From: an uncultured Christiangramia sp.
GTDB taxonomy: Bacteria; Bacteroidota; Bacteroidia; Flavobacteriales; Flavobacteriaceae
NCBI RefSeq assembly: GCF_913046405.1
Contig: NZ_CAJWRQ010000002.1
Span: forward strand, 1 to 61,812
Reading direction: 5' to 3'
Length of the DNA: 61,812 nt
The notes under the pieces were generated by a model that saw nothing but the letters and a program-made list of their open reading frames with translations, ran no database searches and was not told the origin of the DNA. Positions 45,312 to 53,851 of this stretch are shown here, one piece after another. A program made the translations under genes and the position numbers. Every line of letters starts with the position of its first letter. Within the stretch, counting starts at the first letter, position 1.

Positions 45312-46109
45312 ATGATCTATAGCGGTGTCCTTACCAAAATGAGAACCGAACTTAGCGATACAGTACAGTATTATTTAGTCTGGAAGGATGATTTCATTCA
45401 TATGAATCAATTGATAGGCAAGAAAATAAGTATCAATTTTCTAAAATATGAGTGTTTAAACTGTGGGCTTCAGAAGAAAATTTTCAGACAAGGTCTATGT
45501 TATGATTGTTTCAGCTCTATACCGCAGGCTGGGGAATGGGTGATTAGTCCGGAGAAAAGTAAAGCGCATTTGAATGAAGAAGATCGTGATCTGGAGTATG
45601 AAAAAAGATCGCAGCTGCAACCGCATATCGTCTACCTGGCAAATTCAAGTGATGTAAAAGTTGGGGTTACGCGCAAAACCCAGGTGCCTACAAGATGGAT
45701 CGATCAGGGTGCGCATGAAGCGATCGAAATTGTGGAGGTTCCCAATCGTTACCTTGCCGGTATTACGGAGGTTGCCTTAAAAAATCATGTAGCAGATAAA
45801 ACCAACTGGAGGAAGATGTTAACCAACGATGTGCTTGATCTGGATCTTCATGCTGAAAGAGATAAACTGAAGCAATTCATTCCAGATGAAGCGCGTGACT
45901 ATTATCTCGCCAGTAACCAGGAGACTGAAATTAAATTTCCAGTAGAGAAATACCCTGAAAAAGTAAAAACCCTGAATTTGAGTAAGAGTCCGTTTTATGA
46001 AGGCTTATTACGCGGGATCAAAGGTCAGTACCTCATCTTTGATGATGGAACTGCATTTAATGTAAGAGGACACGAAGGTCACGTAGTCGAGATCAAAGTA
46101 GTGCTGTAA
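45312..46109 (+). CDS. DUF2797 protein with zinc-ribbon and GIY-YIG-like segment
   Basis: 265 aa. Four cysteines (Cys48, Cys51, Cys63, Cys66 in CLNC and CYDC) form a zinc-ribbon-like element. A following segment, HIVYLANSSDVKVGVTRKTQ, and the RWIDQGAHEAIEIVEV stretch look like a GIY-YIG-type fold. This is the DUF2797 layout; the family has no assigned function. It stands alone with a bidirectional terminator downstream. Confidence 0.85.
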   Translation: MIYSGVLTKMRTELSDTVQYYLVWKDDFIHMNQLIGKKISINFLKYECLNCGLQKKIFRQGLCYDCFSSIPQAGEWVISPEKSKAHLNEEDRDLEYEKRSQLQPHIVYLANSSDVKVGVTRKTQVPTRWIDQGAHEAIEIVEVPNRYLAGITEVALKNHVADKTNWRKMLTNDVLDLDLHAERDKLKQFIPDEARDYYLASNQETEIKFPVEKYPEKVKTLNLSKSPFYEGLLRGIKGQYLIFDDGTAFNVRGHEGHVVEIKVVL

Positions 46110-46128
46110 TTTTAGATACAAATCAAAG

Positions 46129-46158
46129 AAAAAGCAGAACCGGAAGGTTCTGCTTTTA
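46129..46158. terminator. Bidirectional terminator after the DUF2797 gene
   Basis: AAAAGCAGAACC and GGTTCTGCTTTT form a perfect 12-bp stem with a GGAA loop, with A and T tracts serving both convergent genes. Confidence 0.9.
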
Positions 46159-46163
46159 TGTTT

Positions 46164-48866
46164 CTAATTGTTTTTGGTAGTGGTATCGGTTTTCTTTTTG
46201 TTATTCTTAAGGATGCCACCCAGAATATTCTTTGCAGCATTCTGAACCTGCTCCTTCTGTGACTTCTGAATACTATCAGATTTAGTCGTTTTACTTTGAG
46301 CGATGCTGTCCTGTTTTACAGCAGTTGTATCATTTTTACCGAAAGGTTTTTTGGGATCACGTTTCCCCTGAAGGATATCGTTGATCGCGTCTACAGCCTT
46401 CTCTTCCAGCTTGCCTTTTTGCTTTTCAACCACCTTCTGGGTAAGACTGTTCACCGCCTGCTGCATATTTAAATTGATTTTTGGATTCTGAAAACTACCG
46501 GTGATTCCAACGGGTAGTGCAACCATCATATTAGCGAAGTCCTCACCACTCAGTTTTCCGAGTGTTCCGCCCACATCATTCCCAAGATATTTTGCCGGAA
46601 TGTCCAGCTTCAGGTCATAGTTCATATTCATATCGAATCCATGAGTACCACTAACCTGAAACTTTACTCCTTTAATGTCAAAATCAAATGGTGCAATAGC
46701 TACCTGTCCATCATTGAATGAAAGCTTCGTTTTAAGGTTGGAAAGATCGATCTTATCGAAATTGATGAAACCAAGCTGACTATCAAGTTTTGATAATAAT
46801 GCTGCTTGTTGCGGGTCGAGTTCTGCAGTAAGTAACTCTGCAAGCGCATCACCCACAAGGCTGGTAAGTTGCGGGGTAAGATCTTCGTTCAGGTTACCCT
46901 TTAAATTTACTTTGGACTGTACTTTTCCTTTCATGGCTTTTGCCAGTGGAGCAAGATTCTGCATAAGTTCAAGTCCGTTAAAAGAGGACGCGATATCCAA
47001 TGAATTAAGATCGAGGTTCATCTCGAAAGTAGGAGTAGGGTTTTTTGTGGATAAAAACCCATTGGCACCAATACTACCATTAAAGATATTGGTGGACACG
47101 TTCTGCAATCTGGCAGATTCATCTTTAATAATCAATAATCCAGTTACATTCTTTAATTCCAGATTATCATAAAAAACCGTATTAGCATCAAATTGTAACT
47201 GAATATCCAGAAAAGAAGGGATCTTTACGGCTTCCTTTCCAGTGGTCTTGCTTTCTGTCTTTTGTTCTCCATCTACAGTGGTCGTGGTGACCTCTTCAGT
47301 TTCAGCTAACATAAAATCATTCACAGAAAACACATTCGATCTAGCTTTAAAATTACCTTTTAGCTGCTGATCTGTAAACAAAAATCCAATCAGGTTTTGA
47401 ATGGTTCCATTTGCAGTAAGATCGGTTTTTCCGGTGCTAAGCTTCAATTCTGGAACACTTACATTTCCCTGGTTGAAACTCATATTTGCATTGGAAATAT
47501 TGATCTTGTTTGGAATTTCAGGAGAGGCATAACTAAAGTTTGAAATAGAAGCCGTTCCCTTACTTTGTACATTTTGATATTGTTCTTTTTCAATAGAATT
47601 CATATCGAAACTGGTCTGTACATCTGCAGTAAGCCTTCCATTTAGATCCTGTTCAAGCTCCAGCGGATAGGCTTTGTTGAGGTTAGCCAGATTTATACTT
47701 CCCTTTAAGGCTAGACTTACCAGCATATTTTCAGTAAGATTGCTCACTTTTCCATTGGCAGAAAATTGATCTTCATCTATTCTGAAGGTAGCCGTATTGA
47801 TATCGATATAAGTGTCTTCTGCAATTCCCGTATCATTAATAATCACCATATCCAGATTGATATCCTGAACACTTTTAGGCAGTTCTGGATATTTGAAAGA
47901 AGCGTTACTGGAAGATATTTTCACGTTCAACTTCGGAATATAAGTATCGTCAGCTTTTCCGAAGATTCTACCGTCAACGATAAAGTCTCCGTTGGTCTCC
48001 ACATTTTCAATATTCTGCGCGTAAGTTTGCGGAATCACCGCCAGGAAATTTTTGAAATCTGAAGAAGGGGTTTTAAAGCTCAGGTCCATCTCCGTATCAC
48101 TTTCATTTACCTGTACATAACCATCAAAGGTTAATGGTAACTGGTTCACCATGGCTTCGTTTTCAAGAAACGTATAGCGCATGTTCTCCAGGTCCATTTC
48201 CAACACAGCATCAAGGCTAACAGAATTCTGATTCAGATAATTTACTCCGTCATAATCGAGACTTACCAGCGCTTCGGAATAGGTTTCCAGTTCAGAAGTA
48301 GCAAGAGAGAAATCGCCATTACCTTCATGATTCAGGTTTTCAACATCCAGTGCGATCTTCGCGGACTCATCCTTATACTTGATCCTGGTATTGTTGATTT
48401 CGTAGTGCTTCAGGTCTAAGCTGAATCCTGTAGCGGTCGAATCTCCGGCGGGTGCCGTGGTATCTTCAATAGCAATATCATAATTAGCCTGTCCCAGTGA
48501 GTCTACCTTAATATTTAGATAAGCGTTATTGATCTTTACCTGATCTACTCTTTTAGGTTCAGAACTACTCTTAAAAAGTTCCTTGACAGACATTTCCAGA
48601 ATGATCTCCTCACTAAGTGCCAGGGTATCTCCTTTAAAAGGTTCATTATTTATAATGCTAAGATCCTCGATCACCAAAGTGGCATCCGGAAAATTTCGAA
48701 ACATACTAAGGTTAATATCTTCAAAATCTACCTGAGCATCCATGTTCTCGTTCAAAGTCTTCCTCACGAGATCCTTCAGCTGAGATTCAAATACAAAAGG
48801 TGCAATCACTAATAAAATGATGATCGTGAGTAGTGTAAATCCAATTATTTTAAATGCTTTTTTCAT
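46164..48866 (-). CDS. AsmA-like envelope protein
   Basis: 900 aa from the ATG at 48866, which leads directly into a membrane helix (IIGFTLLTIIILLVIAPFVF); the longer frame from 48914 overlaps the neighbouring gene. The remainder is a long series of beta-strands as in AsmA/TamB-type proteins: VDFEDINLSMFRNFPDATLV near the N-terminus and MVALPVGITGSFQNPKINLN near the C-terminal AsmA motif. A charged C-terminal tail follows. AsmA-like proteins form lipid-carrying bridges between the membranes; the exact job here is inferred. Confidence 0.88.
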   Translation of the reverse strand: MKKAFKIIGFTLLTIIILLVIAPFVFESQLKDLVRKTLNENMDAQVDFEDINLSMFRNFPDATLVIEDLSIINNEPFKGDTLALSEEIILEMSVKELFKSSSEPKRVDQVKINNAYLNIKVDSLGQANYDIAIEDTTAPAGDSTATGFSLDLKHYEINNTRIKYKDESAKIALDVENLNHEGNGDFSLATSELETYSEALVSLDYDGVNYLNQNSVSLDAVLEMDLENMRYTFLENEAMVNQLPLTFDGYVQVNESDTEMDLSFKTPSSDFKNFLAVIPQTYAQNIENVETNGDFIVDGRIFGKADDTYIPKLNVKISSSNASFKYPELPKSVQDINLDMVIINDTGIAEDTYIDINTATFRIDEDQFSANGKVSNLTENMLVSLALKGSINLANLNKAYPLELEQDLNGRLTADVQTSFDMNSIEKEQYQNVQSKGTASISNFSYASPEIPNKINISNANMSFNQGNVSVPELKLSTGKTDLTANGTIQNLIGFLFTDQQLKGNFKARSNVFSVNDFMLAETEEVTTTTVDGEQKTESKTTGKEAVKIPSFLDIQLQFDANTVFYDNLELKNVTGLLIIKDESARLQNVSTNIFNGSIGANGFLSTKNPTPTFEMNLDLNSLDIASSFNGLELMQNLAPLAKAMKGKVQSKVNLKGNLNEDLTPQLTSLVGDALAELLTAELDPQQAALLSKLDSQLGFINFDKIDLSNLKTKLSFNDGQVAIAPFDFDIKGVKFQVSGTHGFDMNMNYDLKLDIPAKYLGNDVGGTLGKLSGEDFANMMVALPVGITGSFQNPKINLNMQQAVNSLTQKVVEKQKGKLEEKAVDAINDILQGKRDPKKPFGKNDTTAVKQDSIAQSKTTKSDSIQKSQKEQVQNAAKNILGGILKNNKKKTDTTTKNN

Positions 48867-48891
48867 AATTCTATGTTTTAGAACAGCTATG

Positions 48892-49605
48892 CTATTCGAG
48901 AGTAGGTTGATCAAATTGTATTTCTTCCGCAGGCTTCAGTTTAAAATATTTTCTGAAGGCGAAAACCGCAGCGTACAAAAATGGTGTGTCTATCGCAGCG
49001 ATCAAAACTTTAAAAAGAAATCCGCTCAATAAAAGTCCGCCAAAGAGTTCCCACGAAATTTTATTAAATGTACAGAGCAAGAATAGGACCGAGAATGTAT
49101 CTACAAACTGGGAAAGGAAGGTAGAGAAATTGTTTCTTAGCCAGAGATGTTTCCCGCGGGTCAGTTTCTTCCAGAAATGAAATAACTGAATGTCCACATA
49201 CTGAGCTAGTAAATAGGCGACCATGCTGGCAAAAACCGCAATGGCTGTAGCTCCAAAGACCCGTCCAAAAATTTCGTTACCAATAGGTGACCAGCTGGTA
49301 GCAGGAACATAATCTGCGATATAAATAATCAATAAGGAAAAAACCGAGGCAAAGATGCCACTAGTTACTACCTGGTTGGCCTTCTTTTTTCCATAGATTT
49401 CGCTAATAGTATCGGTGATCAAAAAGGTGATTGGATATGGTAAAATTCCTACGGAAATCTCAAAAGTGTATATTCCGAAGAAATCCCAGTAAAAAAACTT
49501 TTGAAAGATCAGGTTGGAGACTACCAGAGAGGTAATGAACAACGCGCTCAGGATCATATAAATTTGTAAAGCCCTGTGCTTCTTTTTCCGGGAAAGTTTA
49601 CTCAA
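48892..49605 (-). CDS. Queuosine precursor transporter (YhhQ/VUT family)
   Basis: 237 aa with about six hydrophobic segments. The family-typical ILPYPITFLITDTISEIYGK (a DxxSE-type motif) and YLLAQYVDIQLFHFWKK with RGKHLWLRNNFSTFLSQFVD are present. The family imports queuosine precursors for tRNA modification. It ends 25 bp upstream of the AsmA-like start. A -7-like element lies at 49628-49635. Confidence 0.93.
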   Translation of the reverse strand: MSKLSRKKKHRALQIYMILSALFITSLVVSNLIFQKFFYWDFFGIYTFEISVGILPYPITFLITDTISEIYGKKKANQVVTSGIFASVFSLLIIYIADYVPATSWSPIGNEIFGRVFGATAIAVFASMVAYLLAQYVDIQLFHFWKKLTRGKHLWLRNNFSTFLSQFVDTFSVLFLLCTFNKISWELFGGLLLSGFLFKVLIAAIDTPFLYAAVFAFRKYFKLKPAEEIQFDQPTLE

Positions 49606-49627
49606 ATTTTTTTATTAAGTCTTGCTG

Positions 49628-49635
49628 CAAAATTA
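49628..49635 (-). promoter_or_regulatory. Candidate -7 element (TAATTTTG) for the queuosine transporter gene
   Basis: The minus strand reads TAATTTTG, matching TAnnTTTG, 22 bp before the ATG. The -33 TTG is not seen at the usual distance. Confidence 0.4.
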
Positions 49636-49711
49636 AGAGTATGTGCTTTTGTTTTGCTTAATTTGCTGTGAAATTATTTGAAGCTACCTATTAAAATTTT
49701 CTTAATCCGTT

Positions 49712-50848
49712 TTGAATTCCCCTAAAACAGTACTATTGGCCTTAGGTAGTAACCTTGGCGACCGTCTAGGTTATTTGCAAACTGCACTTGATCAAATTCA
49801 TGAAAAGATTGGTTGGGTTCGGGAGGTTTCAGGTATTTACGAAACTCCGGCCTGGGGATTTGAAGGAAATTCATTTTTCAATGCTTGTACGAAGATCGAG
49901 ACAAGGCTGGATGCACAGCAAATTCTAAAAAATTTACAGGCAATAGAAATTGAGCTGGGCCGAGAGAGAAATAATTCCGGTGTCTATCAAAACAGGGTGA
50001 TCGATCTGGATCTTCTAATTTTTGAGAAAGAGATCATTCAGGTCGAAAACTTGCAGATCCCGCATCCCGGAATTCCAGATAGAAAATTCGTTTTACTACC
50101 GCTTCAGGATATTGCGGCTAAGGAAATCCACCCGGTTATTAAAAAATCTTATCGCGATCTACTGGCAGATACCAGTGATACTTCAGAAATCAATAAGGTT
50201 TCAAAGAAATTAAATATTCCGGGTAAGAAGTATAATTTTCCTGGTTGTAATTATATCGCGGTAGAAGGAAATATTGGTGCCGGTAAAACCAGTTTTTCCA
50301 CGATGGTTTCCGAAGATTTTAATGCAAAACTGATCCTCGAACGCTTTAAGGACAATCCATTTTTACCTAAGTTTTACGAGGATAAGGATCGCTACGCATT
50401 TTCATTGGAAATGTCTTTCCTGGCAGACAGGTATCAGCAACTCTCAGATGACCTGGCGCAGTACGATCTATTTAAGGACTTTATCATTTCAGATTATGAC
50501 GTGTTCAAGTCGCTTATATTTGCAAGAATTACACTTCATGAAGATGAATATTCACTGTATCACAAGTTATTTCATCTCATGTATAAGGAGTTGGTAAAGC
50601 CGGAACTTTATATCTATTTGTATCAAAATACCGACAGGTTGCTTCAGAATATCAGGAAAAGAGGCAGGGATTATGAGCAGAATATTCAACCGGAGTATTT
50701 GATTGAGATCAATAAGAGTTACCTGAATTTTATCAAGTCTCAAAGTAATATGAAGGTGCAGATCATCGATATTTCTGATCTGGATTTCGTGGCGAACCGG
50801 CAGGATTATTTAAAGCTTCTGGCCGAGATCGATAAAGCTGTAAACTAG
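49712..50848 (+). CDS. folK: FolK-deoxynucleoside kinase fusion
   Basis: 378 aa, two enzymes in one chain. Residues 1-~155 are HPPK (folate): LALGSNLGDRLGYLQ and RVIDLDLLIF with the Mg-binding Asp98 and Asp100. Residues ~178-378 are a deoxynucleoside kinase: P-loop GNIGAGKT at 186-193, ERFKDNPFLPKFYED, and a lid rich in Arg (RLLQNIRKRGRDYEQ). The start is a TTG at 49712 and no upstream ATG is in frame within reason. It joins pterin pyrophosphorylation with nucleoside salvage, a fusion seen in Flavobacteriia. Its end is 1 bp from the convergent methyltransferase gene. Confidence 0.93.
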   Translation: MNSPKTVLLALGSNLGDRLGYLQTALDQIHEKIGWVREVSGIYETPAWGFEGNSFFNACTKIETRLDAQQILKNLQAIEIELGRERNNSGVYQNRVIDLDLLIFEKEIIQVENLQIPHPGIPDRKFVLLPLQDIAAKEIHPVIKKSYRDLLADTSDTSEINKVSKKLNIPGKKYNFPGCNYIAVEGNIGAGKTSFSTMVSEDFNAKLILERFKDNPFLPKFYEDKDRYAFSLEMSFLADRYQQLSDDLAQYDLFKDFIISDYDVFKSLIFARITLHEDEYSLYHKLFHLMYKELVKPELYIYLYQNTDRLLQNIRKRGRDYEQNIQPEYLIEINKSYLNFIKSQSNMKVQIIDISDLDFVANRQDYLKLLAEIDKAVN

Positions 50849-50849
50849 T

Positions 50850-51386
50850 TTATCGCTGTAATTTCGAGAATAGATCCCATACTACAACCCCTGTGCTTAC
50901 TGAAATGTTCAGAGAATGTTTGCTGCCCAGCTGAGGTATTTCTATAACCGCATCACTGGCAGTTACTACTTCCTGTTGCACGCCTTTCACTTCATTCCCG
51001 AATATTACTGCGGAAGTCTGATCCTTTAAAGGTTCAAATTTATTCAGCATCACAGCATCTTCGGCCTGTTCTATAGCGTAGACCTTTTTTCCTTCCTGCT
51101 GAAGTTTTATGACAAGCTCAAGAGTATCTTCGACATATTCCCATGTGACAGTTTCCGTGGCACCCAGAGCAGTTTTTTGGATATCCTTGTGTGGTGGTCT
51201 GGCAGTAATCCCGCATAAATAGATCTTTTCGATCAAAAATGCATCGGCAGTTCTAAAAACCGATCCAATATTATTCAGACTTCTAATATTGTCCAGAATG
51301 ATGATAATTGGAGTCTTGGTTGCTTCTTTAAATTCTGAAACCGTTTTCCGGTCCAGTTCTGCATTTTTAAGTTTCCTGTTGGCCAT
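50850..51386 (-). CDS. SpoU/TrmH-family RNA 2'-O-methyltransferase
   Basis: 178 aa. The SPOUT knot motifs are visible: IILDNIRSLNNIGSVFRTAD (motif 1), VIFGNEVKGVQQEVV (motif 2) and EIPQLGSKHSLNISVSTGVV (motif 3). It methylates a ribose in tRNA or rRNA with SAM; which base is unknown. Divergent from the ABC exporter gene across 148 bp. Confidence 0.93.
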   Translation of the reverse strand: MANRKLKNAELDRKTVSEFKEATKTPIIIILDNIRSLNNIGSVFRTADAFLIEKIYLCGITARPPHKDIQKTALGATETVTWEYVEDTLELVIKLQQEGKKVYAIEQAEDAVMLNKFEPLKDQTSAVIFGNEVKGVQQEVVTASDAVIEIPQLGSKHSLNISVSTGVVVWDLFSKLQR

Positions 51387-51391
51387 GCTGG

Positions 51392-51399
51392 CAAAAATA
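51392..51399 (-). promoter_or_regulatory. Candidate -7 element (TATTTTTG) for the SpoU methyltransferase gene
   Basis: The minus strand reads TATTTTTG 5 bp upstream of the ATG at 51386, so a leaderless start is possible. A minus-strand TTG lies only 15 bp further upstream, which is short. Confidence 0.35.
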
Positions 51400-51534
51400 G
51401 CAAAACTTCAGAAGCAAATAAGGGTATCCAATTTCGCAGCTTGTACAAATGTTAGGATTAAGTTGTAATTACGACCTAAGCAGCTCATTTTTTATCGCTT
51501 TCGCTTAAATTGCGAGGCATCCAAAAATTAGAAT

Positions 51535-53367
51535 TTGCCAAGAAGAAAAAAGACCTTAGAAGCCAATAAGATCAATTTTAGAGAGAGTTTTGCCTCCCTA
51601 AAATTCATCCCCAGATTTTTTAAAGAAATAAGGAAAGTTAATCCATCACTTTTTTATGCTAATATTTTTGGTCGTGTTTTAAATGCGGTGTTACCGGTGA
51701 TCATGCTTTTGCTGGGAAAATTGATCATTGATGAAGTGATCCTGCAAATAGGGAATGAACTAAAAGACCTGGATAGATTATGGATGCTGGTGGCGGCAGA
51801 ATTTGGACTGGCTATACTTTCAGATCTGTTAAGTCGTGGGATTAGCTTAAGTGACGCACTTTTAGGCGATCAGTACTCTATTGATACATCGGTAAGAATA
51901 ATAAAAAAAACTTCAGAGCTTAATCTGGATCAGCTTGAAGATTCTGAATTTTATGATAAACTGGAAAGAGCGCGGCAGCAAACCACGGGAAGAGTAGGAT
52001 TAATGTCTAATATTTTAACCCAGGGTGAGGATGTTATTGTGATTATCTCCTTACTTGCCGGGGTCGTTGCTTTCGAGCCGTGGTTAATCATTCTTTTGAT
52101 CGTTTCGATCATTCCTACCATCATTAACGAGATCAAGTTTAGCGGAACAAGCTATTCTCTGGCCCGAAGCTGGACCCAGGAAAGACGGGAACTTGATTAC
52201 TTGCGTTATGCGGGTGCCAGTGATGTCACTGCAAAAGAGGTAAAGTTGTTCGGACTCTCAGATTACCTTGCGGGAAGATTTCAGAATCTATCAGCCAAAT
52301 ATTATAAGCAAAGTAAGAGCCTGGCGAAGCAAAGAGCTGGTTGGGGTTCAGTTTTTAATATTGTTGGAACAGGAGCCTATTATGGTGCTTATGTCTTTAT
52401 CATCTTTAGAACCGTTGCCGGGATCTTCAGTATTGGTGACCTGACATTCTTATCTGGATCCTTCAATAGATTACGATCAAAATTACAGGGTTTTTTCACC
52501 CGTTTTACTCAAATTACCGAGAGTGCTCTCTATCTTCAGGATTATTTCGAATTCCTGGATCTGTCCTTCAGCAATGAAAATTCAGAAGAAAAGCTTGAAT
52601 TGCCAAAAGAGATCAAACATGGTTTCGAGTTTAAAAATGTTGGTTTTAAATATCCAAAATCTGAAAAATGGGTGGTTAGAAATATCAATTTTCACCTTAG
52701 AGCTGGAGAAAAACTGGCCTTTGTTGGTGAGAACGGAGCTGGTAAAACTACCTTGATCAAATTACTTTTACAGTTTTATGAACCAACGGAAGGGGAGATC
52801 TTACTTGATCACGTTCCAATTCAAAAGTATAACCAGGCGGCGTATCAGCAATACTTTGGCGTGATCTTTCAGGATTTCGTGAAATTTGAATTGACGCTAC
52901 GAGAGAATATTGCTATGGGTGAAATTGGAGAAATAGGCAATCAATCCCGAATAGATAGTGCTGCTCAGAAAAGTCTGGCGCAGGAAGTAGTTTCAGAATT
53001 ACCGCTTGGCTATGCGCAGCAGTTAGGGAAAAGATTTAAGAACGGGAAGGATCTTTCCGGAGGTCAGTGGCAAAAAATCGCGATCGCCCGGGCTTATATG
53101 AAAGATGCAGAGGTGCTGATCCTTGACGAACCAACTTCGGCTCTTGATGCCCGTGCAGAAACCGAGGCATTCCAGCGCTTTATTCAATTAACTCAGGGTA
53201 AAACTGCAGTGATCATTTCGCATAGATTTAGTACCGTGCGTATTGCAGACAGAATTATGGTTTTAAAAGACGGTCAGGTAGAAGAAATTGGAACTCACCA
53301 GGAGTTGATGACAAATGATAAGTTATATGCTGAGTTGTTTAATTTGCAGGCTGCGGGTTATCAATAA
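51535..53367 (+). CDS. ABC exporter (fused permease and ATPase)
   Basis: 610 aa, one full half-transporter. The N-terminal membrane domain has about six helices (residues 40-340); the ATPase has Walker A GENGAGKTT around 397-405, the ABC signature LSGGQWQK around 507 and Walker B VLILDEPTSALD around 525, then the switch His in ISHRFSTV. It should homodimerise as an exporter. The start is a TTG at 51535 with no nearby ATG. A small membrane protein gene follows after 3 bp. Substrate unknown. Confidence 0.93.
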   Translation: MPRRKKTLEANKINFRESFASLKFIPRFFKEIRKVNPSLFYANIFGRVLNAVLPVIMLLLGKLIIDEVILQIGNELKDLDRLWMLVAAEFGLAILSDLLSRGISLSDALLGDQYSIDTSVRIIKKTSELNLDQLEDSEFYDKLERARQQTTGRVGLMSNILTQGEDVIVIISLLAGVVAFEPWLIILLIVSIIPTIINEIKFSGTSYSLARSWTQERRELDYLRYAGASDVTAKEVKLFGLSDYLAGRFQNLSAKYYKQSKSLAKQRAGWGSVFNIVGTGAYYGAYVFIIFRTVAGIFSIGDLTFLSGSFNRLRSKLQGFFTRFTQITESALYLQDYFEFLDLSFSNENSEEKLELPKEIKHGFEFKNVGFKYPKSEKWVVRNINFHLRAGEKLAFVGENGAGKTTLIKLLLQFYEPTEGEILLDHVPIQKYNQAAYQQYFGVIFQDFVKFELTLRENIAMGEIGEIGNQSRIDSAAQKSLAQEVVSELPLGYAQQLGKRFKNGKDLSGGQWQKIAIARAYMKDAEVLILDEPTSALDARAETEAFQRFIQLTQGKTAVIISHRFSTVRIADRIMVLKDGQVEEIGTHQELMTNDKLYAELFNLQAAGYQ

Positions 53368-53370
53368 TAT

Positions 53371-53796
53371 ATGGAGTCGATGGAATTACAAACGATCAGA
53401 CTTTTGCTTGATTTCGGACTTATGGTCCTGATCTGGATCGTGCAACTGGTTATATATCCTGGGCTTTGTCATTACGGGCAGAATGAACTTGGTGACTGGC
53501 ATAAAAAGTACACCGGAAGAATTGGGGTGATCGTGGGGCCTTTAATGATCTTACAATTGATCGTTGCGATTTGGCAATTTTTCCTACATCAGGGTGTTTA
53601 TGAGATTACAAGCTTACTTTTTATAGTAGCATTATGGCTGCTGACCTTTCTTATTTTTGTGCCTTTACATAATGCGATCAAACCATCTGAAAGTTGTGAG
53701 CATATCACCGGGAAACTGGTTTCCAGAAATTGGTCCAGAACTATTTTATGGTCAGCACTATTTCTTTTGACGCTTCTTGTCGAAATTTTAGATTAA
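53371..53796 (+). CDS. Small integral membrane protein
   Basis: 141 aa, four hydrophobic segments (LLLDFGLMVLIWIVQLVIYP; about residues 50-68; 77-100; 118-138). No recognised motif, and I do not know the family. It begins 3 bp after the ABC exporter stop, so it may accompany it. It is followed by mutS after 55 bp. Confidence 0.68.
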   Translation: MESMELQTIRLLLDFGLMVLIWIVQLVIYPGLCHYGQNELGDWHKKYTGRIGVIVGPLMILQLIVAIWQFFLHQGVYEITSLLFIVALWLLTFLIFVPLHNAIKPSESCEHITGKLVSRNWSRTILWSALFLLTLLVEILD

Positions 53797-53851
53797 ATTT
53801 TCGGACAAAGTCCTGAATCTTTACATTAGCATTCCATAAAATCCCGGAAAA

